Source: SURF-21 sp964462595 (GTDB lineage Bacteria; Actinomycetota; Geothermincolia; Geothermincolales; RBG-13-55-18). From it: DNA of 64,000 nucleotides. A program made the position numbers and the translations under genes. This document shows, in pieces, positions 57,704 through 64,000 of the stretch. How positions within the stretch are numbered: the stretch's first letter is position 1; every line of letters begins with the position of its first letter. The stretch is from assembly GCA_964462595.1 (NCBI GenBank), contig CAYWXM010000032.1, forward strand, positions 1 through 64,000, read 5' to 3'. The notes beneath the pieces are model-generated. The model saw nothing but the letters and a program-made list of their open reading frames with translations. It ran no database searches and was not told the origin of the DNA.

Positions 57704-58531
57704 CTATGACGCATGATGAGCATGCGCTACCTTGCCGTAAAACATCGAGATGGTGAAGAAGGCGTAGTAGCCTGGCACGTCCAGGATGAAGTCCTGCGAA
57801 TCCGGCTCGCATAGGCGCTTATATTCCGCCCAGTCCTCGTCCGATACCTCGGGCTGCCGCTCGCCCCACAGCATCGGGAAGAGCGAGATAAGGGCCGTGC
57901 GTATGTCGTCGTCGAGGGGAGCGTAGGCGTCGCCTACGAAGGTCTGAGCCGTGCATTCCTTAAGACCGGCCGCGCGAAACCAGCCCAGGGCGCGCAGGAA
58001 ATTTGCTTCCGGTCTTGCCTCTCTTACGAAGGGCGCGTAAGACGAGCAGGTGGCGTTCAACCGCGCCTCCAGCAGCATATAGCCGGGGAGCATCTGCTGC
58101 GATGACCAAGCGAGGACGGCGACGGTGCCGCCCGGCACCACCACACGCTCCATCTCCTCCAGAAGGGGCAGGATATCGCCGGCTGGATACCCGGCACAAT
58201 CCACGCTCCAGGTCCAGTCGAAAGAGTCATCGTCAAAGGGAAGGCGGGCGATATCGCCTTCCTGAAACGAGATGCGCTCGGACATGCCCGCTTGCGCCAC
58301 GATCTTTTTCGCATGTTGCAGGAGCCCGGGAGATATATCGAGGCCGGTGACGTGCCCCGCGGGACCCACCGCCTCCGCCAGCAACATGGCTTGCTGGCCG
58401 ATGCCGCAACCGGCATCCAACCCCCGGCTTCCCCGCGGGAGCTGCAGCGCGCTTATGGCCTCGCGCAGGATCGGCTCCCTTATGGGGTTCATCTCCTCCA
58501 GGGCTCGTATGTAAGCTGCGGCATCGCGCAT
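57704..58531 (-). CDS. Class I SAM-dependent methyltransferase
   Basis: This 275-residue protein of the UbiE/ArsM-like group has motif I LDAGCGIGQQAMLLAE near residue 38, motif II region VTGLDISPGLLQHAKK, and SFDWTWSVDC near residue 105. It should transfer a methyl group from S-adenosylmethionine to a small molecule. Neighbouring genes do not reveal the acceptor. The ATG is preceded by a GGGGATGGGAA stretch. Confidence 0.75.
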   Translation of the reverse strand: MRDAAAYIRALEEMNPIREPILREAISALQLPRGSRGLDAGCGIGQQAMLLAEAVGPAGHVTGLDISPGLLQHAKKIVAQAGMSERISFQEGDIARLPFDDDSFDWTWSVDCAGYPAGDILPLLEEMERVVVPGGTVAVLAWSSQQMLPGYMLLEARLNATCSSYAPFVREARPEANFLRALGWFRAAGLKECTAQTFVGDAYAPLDDDIRTALISLFPMLWGERQPEVSDEDWAEYKRLCEPDSQDFILDVPGYYAFFTISMFYGKVAHAHHAS

Positions 58532-58568
58532 TTCCCATCCCCTTTTGCAGACAGATCACTGCGGCCGG

Positions 58569-58680
58569 TCAGCCGGCTGAGGAGCCGCCGCCGCCGAAGC
58601 CTCCACCCGAGGAACCGCCCCCGAAGCCGCCGCCCCCGCTGAAGCTGCCGTGGAAACCGGATGAACTGGACAAAGCGGGG
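58569..58680 (-). pseudogene. Gly/Ser/Phe-rich C-terminal tail fragment
   Basis: Minus-strand frame SSSSGFHGSFSGGGGFGGG, continuing to GGGGSSAG and TGA at 58571-58569, is the kind of tail carried by DUF2207 or TPM-domain membrane proteins. The body of the gene is absent: upstream the frame runs into a CTGACCCC repeat word (58702-58710) and the dehydratase gene. It looks like the leftover of a deletion. Confidence 0.4.
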
Positions 58681-58719
58681 GAATACCGGCCAGAAGCCGG
58701 GGCTGACCCCTCGGCCTCG

Positions 58720-59964
58720 CTAGTCCAGCAGGTTCTCCACGAAGTCGCGGATGCGCGTCTCCACCTGGGTGCGGTCGTACCAGCGCGAGTCGGTGTGGTC
58801 GGCCTCGATGATCAGGGTCGGCTTGCTGGTGCGCTTGGTAAACTCCCTGGCGAGGTCGTACTGGCCCAGCGAGTAGGGCTTGCAGCTGCGGTTGGAGTGC
58901 ATGACCATGCCGTCCACCGCGTAGCGCGTGGCCAGGCTCTCTATCTTGTCGGCCATCCTCTCCAGGTTGATGTTCAGATAGACCTCGGCGTATATCCTGG
59001 CCATGCTCTCAAGGGGCTTCTCCGCGTCCACGCCCTCGAAGGTCCAGGCGCTGGTGTAGGTGTCCGCCACCAGGCAGGTTTCCAGCTCCATGAATAAAGC
59101 ACCCAGGTGGCGCATCTCGTACCACACCGGGATGTTGTCCCAGAGCAGGCGGTGCTTTTCGGAGGGCAGGATGCCGATGCCCTCCTCTATGCGCTGCTTC
59201 ATCTCGTCCAGCAGCAACTGGTAGAAATCCACCACCTCCTGCGTGCCGCGCAGTGTGACGATGGGGGCCATGAGGATAAAAGCGTCAAAGCAGGTCATGG
59301 GCGCGGGCCGGTGCTCGCCGCAGGCGAGCACGTCCTTCCACAGGGCGGAGGCGAAAAGCGACTTGGCTGCCACCTCCATGAAGTGCTTCTCGTCGTAAGG
59401 TTTCCCGGTGATCTCTTCCAGGAAGCTCATGAATTCCTCCATCTGCCGCAGGGAATAATCGGCGGTGTGCTGGGGGAGTTCGCCCCGCACGAAGGGCGTG
59501 TCGTAGATGAACAGGGGCACGTCGAAGAAACGCGCCAGCTCCTCGTACCACTTGAAGACGGTATCGCAGATATTGTTGCAGCAGACCAGGAAGGTGGGAC
59601 GGGGCAGGCCGCCGATGGGCCCTCCCTTGGTGATGGCGCTGCCGATGTCGCCGCGCGCGTAGGAGCAGAGGTCGCGGGAGAAGCCGCGACCCTCGGCCAC
59701 CTCGCACAGCTCCACGTTCATGTGCGCCGCGCCGCACATGGCGCCGTGGTTCTCGGGGTAGACGGGGATAACGTCGAAGGCGATGAGAGGCTCCACGGGA
59801 CCGCCGCTGGTTATCCAGGCGATATGCCTGTCCGTGCCCTCCGCCGCCTTGGCCTCCATGTAGTACTTGGTCATGAGGTCGCGCATGGCGGCGCCGGTCT
59901 TGATCTTGCGCCGTTCCTTGTCCGCCTGCTTGGCATCTTTTGCACCGCTGCCGTTGCCGTTCAT
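58720..59964 (-). CDS. 2-hydroxyacyl-CoA dehydratase family protein, subunit 1
   Basis: This 414-residue protein is related to HgdB/FldC-type dehydratase and benzoyl-CoA reductase subunits. Seen are AWITSGGPVEPLIAFDVIPV, LVCCNNICDTVFKWYEELAR, VPLFIYDTPFV and HSNRSCKPYSLGQYDLAR, in the expected order; the Cys residues would hold the 4Fe-4S cluster. Its partner (377 residues) is encoded just upstream, 149 bases apart. Such heterodimers dehydrate 2-hydroxyacyl-CoAs through a ketyl radical and need an ATP-driven activator, which is not in this window. Start ATG follows AAGGAGGGTGAG. Confidence 0.8.
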   Translation of the reverse strand: MNGNGSGAKDAKQADKERRKIKTGAAMRDLMTKYYMEAKAAEGTDRHIAWITSGGPVEPLIAFDVIPVYPENHGAMCGAAHMNVELCEVAEGRGFSRDLCSYARGDIGSAITKGGPIGGLPRPTFLVCCNNICDTVFKWYEELARFFDVPLFIYDTPFVRGELPQHTADYSLRQMEEFMSFLEEITGKPYDEKHFMEVAAKSLFASALWKDVLACGEHRPAPMTCFDAFILMAPIVTLRGTQEVVDFYQLLLDEMKQRIEEGIGILPSEKHRLLWDNIPVWYEMRHLGALFMELETCLVADTYTSAWTFEGVDAEKPLESMARIYAEVYLNINLERMADKIESLATRYAVDGMVMHSNRSCKPYSLGQYDLAREFTKRTSKPTLIIEADHTDSRWYDRTQVETRIRDFVENLLD

Positions 59965-59983
59965 CTCACCCTCCTTAATTCAA

Positions 59984-59997
59984 GGGGTCAGGTCTTG
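59984..59997 (+). repeat. GGGGTCAGGTCTTG motif
   Basis: This is a REP-type word of the kind often linked with RAYT (TnpA-REP) transposases in other genomes. It lies in the 149-base gap between the two dehydratase genes and shares the GGGGTCAGG core with the other repeat copies here. Confidence 0.5.
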
Positions 59998-60113
59998 TTT
60001 TTTGCATACTCCGGTATGTTCGCCGTTAATACCCATATGCTCGCTTACAAGCAGGGACTTTACCCAAGTTACCATATAATGGCATACAAGCATCAAAACA
60101 TGGCCCCCTTGCC

Positions 60114-61247
60114 TTACACTCCGCTGATGGTCTCGATGAAAGCCTGCAGGCGGGTGCGGAGTTGACCGCGCGAGAAGGATTGCAGCTCGTTCTCCAGCAC
60201 CAGCGAGGGCACCTCGAGCTCTTCCATCAGCCGTCCCTTCATGTAAGGTATGTCGAAGAGGTGGGGCTCGCAGAAGGACTGCAGGAAGAAGACGACGCCC
60301 TTGGCGCCGCTGTCCCGCACCTGCCGCAGAAGGTGTTCCATGCGATCCTCGATGCTCTGTTGCTTGGCGGGGCAGTTCACCCTCCCCCACAAGCGCCTGG
60401 CCAGTGCCTCCTCGGGCGAATCCGCCTCGTCGACGTAGTTATCGAAGTAACGGTGGCCGCTGCAGAAGTCGTCGTCCACAACGTCCGCGCCCAGTTCGAC
60501 GACGAGCTCCATGATGTCGGGGATGGTGCATACGCTGCCGCTCAGGAGGAGGGGCGTCCTGGCATCGGCTTGCGGACTTCCCGCATCCAGCCCTTCCAGC
60601 AGCTCGTGCAGTAGCTCGTTGTGCTTCTCGCGGCGCATCCAGAACCCTGCGGTAATGACGGCGGTGGCGGACAGGCCGTCGATAACGCCATGGTTGGTTG
60701 CGCGCAACTTGTACAGGCGATCGGCCAGGCGCCGGTTGCGGTTGTAGACGTGTATGCTCTCGTTGAGGGCATCGTCCCAGATGTCCTCCCCCGTGTACTC
60801 CTCCACGCTGCGGCGGAAGCGTTTCACCTCCTCCACCACGAAGGGCAGGGAGGTATCCTCGCCCATGCGGATGGGAAGCACCAGGTCTCCGTGGAAGGGG
60901 AAATTCGTGTTGCGGCGCCAGATGTCCGAGAGGCGCATCATGGTATCGCAGGTCTGCACGAAGACCGCGCCTTCCAGGTAATCCAACTCGCCGGCGAGTG
61001 CCATGTCCAGGTCGGTGCGGGCAAGCGAGCAGCAATAGGTCTGGAGATATGCGTCAGAGTGTGTGAGAGAACGCACCGCGCCCATGAGGCGCACCGGAGT
61101 GAAGCCGGCTGCATGCAGGATCTCCTCCGGTGTGTAGGAACAGAACACTCCCATGGGTATCTCGCCTTCATCCCGGAGTTTCGCCATGTGCGGGTAGGGA
61201 TCCCTCCATAATTCCAGGCTCTCGTCTATGATGGTCTGGACATCCAT
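60114..61247 (-). CDS. 2-hydroxyacyl-CoA dehydratase family protein, subunit 2
   Basis: This 377-residue protein is of the same superfamily. It begins with IPMGVFCSYTPEEILHAAGF (around residue 31), a family-typical start, and then VFVQTCDTMMRLSDIW, and near residue 305 GAKGVVFFLQSFCEPHLFD. Conserved Cys residues fit an Fe-S site. With the 414-residue protein it should form the catalytic heterodimer. It is the first gene of the pair, starting at ATG 61247 behind AAAGGAGCGTC. The ATPase activator (HgdC/BcrA type) is missing from this window. Confidence 0.8.
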   Translation of the reverse strand: MDVQTIIDESLELWRDPYPHMAKLRDEGEIPMGVFCSYTPEEILHAAGFTPVRLMGAVRSLTHSDAYLQTYCCSLARTDLDMALAGELDYLEGAVFVQTCDTMMRLSDIWRRNTNFPFHGDLVLPIRMGEDTSLPFVVEEVKRFRRSVEEYTGEDIWDDALNESIHVYNRNRRLADRLYKLRATNHGVIDGLSATAVITAGFWMRREKHNELLHELLEGLDAGSPQADARTPLLLSGSVCTIPDIMELVVELGADVVDDDFCSGHRYFDNYVDEADSPEEALARRLWGRVNCPAKQQSIEDRMEHLLRQVRDSGAKGVVFFLQSFCEPHLFDIPYMKGRLMEELEVPSLVLENELQSFSRGQLRTRLQAFIETISGV

Positions 61248-61473
61248 GACGCTCCTTTCATACGCAGTGCCGTTCCCTCCGCCTTGAACGTTACATCTAT
61301 TCTATCTATTGAAGGCACATATTACAGCATCAAGTGTCATTGCGAGGCGATGCTCACAGCGAAGCTGGCGCGAGCGGAACTAACGCAGGCGAGCGGCTCA
61401 CGTCAATAACGGCGCGCCCGTAAAGCCGTTAACGCACGCATTTAACGAACGTATATAAGATCGGGACGGGGCT

Positions 61474-61562
61474 TATATATACGCCCAGGCCGATTTCCGG
61501 GCGTGACCCCAAGGCCTATATATATACGCCCAGGCCGATTTCCGGGCGTGACCCCAAGGCCT
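61474..61562. repeat. Two tandem 45-bp repeat units with REP-like core
   Basis: Units at 61474-61518 and 61519-61562 are identical except at the last base. Each contains TATATATACGCCCAGG, then CCGATTTCCGGGCGTGACCC; CGCCC and GGGCG can pair. Read on the minus strand the core is close to the copies at 34915 and 36110. Confidence 0.8.
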
Positions 61563-61573
61563 GGCAAGGCCGG

Positions 61574-62194
61574 TTAGTTGCCCTTCTTGCCGTTGCCGGC
61601 TCCGCCGCCGCCTCCAGGAGGAGCGGCGCCGGGTGGGTAGACCACGATAGCGGGGTCTGGGCAGGTGACGCAGGTGTTCTGGCAGGCTCCGCAACCCGTG
61701 CACTTCTCCGCGTTCACGTGGGGCCTGCCCCGGGAATCTATATCGATGGCCCCGTATGAGCAGCGCTCGTAGCATACCAGGCAGGCCTTGCCCTCGTTCC
61801 AGGCGATGCACTTGGAACGGTTTACCGCGGCCGTGCCGATGCGCACTTCATCATCGGCTGGCTCGCGTATCGCGCCTACCGGGCAGGCTTTCGCGCAAGC
61901 GCGGCCGCACAGCTCGAACTCGCACTTGCCCAGGGCGGGGTTGAGGCGAGGCGTCCACAGCTTGGCGGTGCCGAACTCCCTGCCCGCGGGCTCCAGGCAA
62001 TTGGTAAGGCAGGCGCGCACGCATTCCCCGCAGCGCAGGCAGCGCGTGGCGAAAGCGGCTTCGTCCTGGGCTCCCGGCGGCCGCAGCAAAACGGAGCTGC
62101 CCTGGTCGCGCAGCAGGCCGTAGGCGAAAAGCGACGCGGTACCCGCCACTCCGATGGCCAGGAAATCGCGGCGGCCTATCTTCAGATCTCGCAT
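61574..62194 (-). CDS. Tat-exported ferredoxin-type protein, NapG/MauM-like
   Basis: This 206-residue protein begins with a twin-arginine signal (IGRRDFLAIGVAGTASLF), suggesting export after folding with cofactors. Several Cys sets follow: RCLRCGECVRACLTNC, CELCGRACAKACPVG-like (here CEFELCGRACAKACPVG), CIAWNEGKACLVCYERC and KCTGCGACQNTCVTCP, enough for about four Fe-S clusters. Its start overlaps the end of the NapH-like gene by 13 bases. A Gly-rich tail ends the protein. It probably passes electrons between the membrane protein and an outer partner. Confidence 0.8.
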   Translation of the reverse strand: MRDLKIGRRDFLAIGVAGTASLFAYGLLRDQGSSVLLRPPGAQDEAAFATRCLRCGECVRACLTNCLEPAGREFGTAKLWTPRLNPALGKCEFELCGRACAKACPVGAIREPADDEVRIGTAAVNRSKCIAWNEGKACLVCYERCSYGAIDIDSRGRPHVNAEKCTGCGACQNTCVTCPDPAIVVYPPGAAPPGGGGGAGNGKKGN

Positions 62195-63090
62195 ACTATC
62201 GCCTCCTCCGGGGTATCCTGCCCCCGCGGAGCTTTACCGGAGGCGAGCACCGCCGCCCCCATGACTCGCAGCGACAGCGCTCCCACCTCGGGGCACGCGG
62301 CAACGCATTCTCCACACAGCGCGCAGTCGGCCATGAACAGACGGCCTGTCTTCCTGCTGTCCGCTACCTCGGTGATGCCGAAGGGGCAGGCGCAGACGCA
62401 CTTGCCGCAGTGGGTGCAGGCGGCTTCGTCCTTTACCAGGGCCAAGGGGCTGGCCTTAGCGGGAAGGCGGGACCCGGCCATGCCCACCAGGGAGAGGGCG
62501 GCTCCCAAGGGGCACATCTCCTGGCACCAGAAGCGCGGCCCCACCACCACCGCCAGCACCGCCAGGGCGATAAAAAAGAATGGCACGCTGCCGAGGAGGA
62601 CGGTGACCACCGCGCGATTGGCGATCACCAGCGGGTCGAAGATCCAGATCGCGTTTATGCCCAGCGCGAAAAGCAGTACGAGTATCCCCAGAAACACGTA
62701 TTTGAGCCGGATGCGGCGGTCGCCAGCTCCTATGGTCCTGCCGAAGATATCCCTGGGGCGAAGGCGGGACAGCTTCCTTGCGCGCCTGTTCTCCAGCGAG
62801 GGCAGCATCTCGAAGGCGGAGCCCAGGGGGCAGATCCAGCCGCAGAAGAGGCGGCCGCTGAACAGGGTCAATCCCAGCAGTATCCAGGCGGGAAGCAGGT
62901 AGAGCCAGAGCCCGCTCTCCCACGCCGCCGTTATCCCCGCCAGCGGGTCCACGCGCAGGAAGAGGTTCTCGTCCAGCTTGGCGCTGGGCGGATAAGCCGC
63001 AGCCCATACCGTGACGACGAAAAGCGCCATGAAAGCTGTCTGCACGGCACGGCGCAGCCAGTGTACGGCGCGGCGTCGGTCCTTTTTCAT
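62182..63090 (-). CDS. Membrane polyferredoxin, NapH/MauN-like
   Basis: This 302-residue protein has about four membrane segments, the CGWICPLGS and CQEMCPLGA motifs typical of NapH-type proteins, and two ferredoxin motifs near the C-terminus (CTHCGKCVCACPFGI and CALCGECVAACPEVG). It overlaps the upstream DUF362 gene as ATGA. With the neighbouring Tat ferredoxin it should move electrons across or along the membrane, for instance from menaquinol to low-potential acceptors. Confidence 0.85.
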   Translation of the reverse strand: MKKDRRRAVHWLRRAVQTAFMALFVVTVWAAAYPPSAKLDENLFLRVDPLAGITAAWESGLWLYLLPAWILLGLTLFSGRLFCGWICPLGSAFEMLPSLENRRARKLSRLRPRDIFGRTIGAGDRRIRLKYVFLGILVLLFALGINAIWIFDPLVIANRAVVTVLLGSVPFFFIALAVLAVVVGPRFWCQEMCPLGAALSLVGMAGSRLPAKASPLALVKDEAACTHCGKCVCACPFGITEVADSRKTGRLFMADCALCGECVAACPEVGALSLRVMGAAVLASGKAPRGQDTPEEAIVCEI

Positions 63091-64000
63091 GCGCTCACCT
63101 CCACCATTCCCAGGGAGGCGAAGTCGGTGGTGCCCACGCCGAGCTGCTCTCCGTAGGCCAGGTAGCCTATGCTCGACGGCGCCACCCCGAACAGCGAACA
63201 GCAGTAGGAATCGATGGCCACGGGGTCGGTGCCGATCACGATCTGCCCCGGGCTGGATACCGTGCCCGGTCCCCCGGGGCCGCGGTCCAGTAGGATGTTG
63301 GTGGCATCGCTTACGATCAGCGCCGGCCTGACCGCCGTGTTTATCTCGGCGATGGCCTTATGCAGATCTATGTTGTGAAAATTCCCCATGGTCTGGGTGA
63401 TGCCGATGAAGTTCTTCATGGCCATAGACAGCCCGGCCCCGCTGTGGTGCTTGACCTTGGGCATGTTCACGATGACGTCGGCCGCGAAGATCTCCTCCAG
63501 GATGCCCGCGGAGGGAAGAGCGGTGGCCCCGGGAATCTGCACGATGCGCGCGGGCCCGGGCTTTCTCACCGCGTAAACGACCACCTCGGCCCCCGCCGCC
63601 CTGGCCGCCGCCCCTATGCCGTTCCTGTCCAGGGTCTGGTCGGGGAGGTCCTGCAGGATGTGGTCGAAGACGGTCACCCCAGATGCGCCCGCCGCCAGGA
63701 ACCGGCGCACTGCCTCGCCCACCAGCTCCGGGTTGGTGGTGGTGGCGTCCTCGGGGGGCCGCGCGAAGGCGGCGTTGACCTTGATGAGCACTTTCTTGCC
63801 GGCGAGGCCCAGGGCCGCCACGCCACCCCATGCCTCCAGGCCCTTGCGCAGCATAAGCGCGGGGTCGGAGCCCTTGACCACCACCAGCCCGGGCGCAGGC
63901 GCCGCTGCGGGTTCGGGAGCCGGGATGTCCTCAGTAGATGCTGCCGGGCCCTCGTCCACGGGGCATGTATCGCCGGCGTTGCTGCCGCAGCCGGGTATGG
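63087..64000 (-). CDS. DUF362 domain protein, N-terminus beyond window, probable lipoprotein
   Basis: The open frame continues to the right window edge, so the start is outside. The residues before GTG 63959 read IPGCGSNAGDTCPVDEG, like a lipobox followed by a mature N-terminus. The DUF362 core shows AGKKVLIKVNAAFARPPEDA, VNMPKVKHHSGAGLSMAMKN and GTDPVAIDSYCCSLFGV. DUF362 proteins often accompany ferredoxins, and their function is unknown. It is the first visible gene of the redox operon with NapH- and NapG-like partners. Confidence 0.8.
   Translation of the reverse strand, partial: IPGCGSNAGDTCPVDEGPAASTEDIPAPEPAAAPAPGLVVVKGSDPALMLRKGLEAWGGVAALGLAGKKVLIKVNAAFARPPEDATTTNPELVGEAVRRFLAAGASGVTVFDHILQDLPDQTLDRNGIGAAARAAGAEVVVYAVRKPGPARIVQIPGATALPSAGILEEIFAADVIVNMPKVKHHSGAGLSMAMKNFIGITQTMGNFHNIDLHKAIAEINTAVRPALIVSDATNILLDRGPGGPGTVSSPGQIVIGTDPVAIDSYCCSLFGVAPSSIGYLAYGEQLGVGTTDFASLGMVEVSA

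Noticed and set aside
61474..61562. CRISPR-like repeat
   Set aside because: Only two directly abutting units with no spacer; it is a tandem REP-like repeat.
1..64000. Genome-wide reassignment of UGA to an amino acid
   Set aside because: UGA ends several intact genes here (for example at 4756 and 23185), and only one of three in-frame UGAs has SECIS support.

Overview
The window is bacterial chromosome with dense genes, GGAGG-type ribosome binding sites and no rRNA, tRNA or CRISPR array that I can see. The backbone is GC-rich; about 21.7-33 kb is visibly richer in A and T. Gene content points to an anaerobic, organic-acid-using heterotroph: ATP-dependent ketone carboxylase homologues, an old-yellow-enzyme homologue with an Fe-S motif, 2-hydroxyacyl-CoA dehydratase subunits, polyferredoxins and a selenoprotein. 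A HAD/trehalose-phosphatase/GH65 fusion of the mycobacterial OtsB1 layout makes an uncultured actinomycetote my best guess, but this is inference, not proof.

Layout. 1-9 kb: an EcsC / zinc-ribbon / DUF6884 operon running off the left edge, an ADP-ribosylglycohydrolase, an OYE-type reductase, a DUF2130 coiled-coil protein, an ARPP-1 protein and a frameshifted nuclease-like gene. 9.2-21.7 kb: a catabolic cluster on the minus strand, read as TetR, then acetone-carboxylase-like beta, alpha and gamma subunits, a beta-keto acid cleavage enzyme (BKACE), a second beta, alpha and gamma set, and an SCP2 protein. 22-33 kb: an accessory island with nested IS remnants, a GHKL ATPase fragment, a sulfur-recognition HNH nuclease, a McrBC-like pair, HEPN/MNT, a second MNT, UPF0158 and a VapBC-type pair. 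33-48 kb: metabolic genes, including an AGPS-like flavoenzyme, a VOC lipoprotein, an SDR-CocE fusion, a selenoprotein peroxiredoxin, a TetR-linked operon (amidohydrolase, PaaK-type ligase, tandem isochorismatase), an acyl-CoA ligase and an FKBP isomerase. 48-64 kb: the trehalose fusion enzyme, a D-aminoacylase homologue, a paired ATC hydrolase and C_GCAxxG protein, a GH3 lipoprotein, a GNAT, a methyltransferase, two 2-hydroxyacyl-CoA dehydratase proteins and a NapH/NapG/DUF362 redox operon cut by the right edge.

How it works together. The central cluster suggests carboxylation of a ketone to a beta-keto acid, which BKACE could convert with acetyl-CoA to acyl-CoA plus acetoacetate without a CoA ligase. 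The two carboxylase sets may handle different ketones. In the 40-47 kb operon a TetR protein probably acts on a perfect 18-bp palindrome placed just downstream of a consensus-like promoter. The Fe-S/DUF362 operon next to the dehydratase genes could supply low-potential electrons.

Notable sequence-level points are a convincing in-frame UGA selenocysteine codon with its bSECIS hairpin at 39747-39780, two other genes interrupted by in-frame UGA that lack such support, and a dispersed REP-like repeat family built on GGGGTCAGGCCCGG and GAAATCGGCC.
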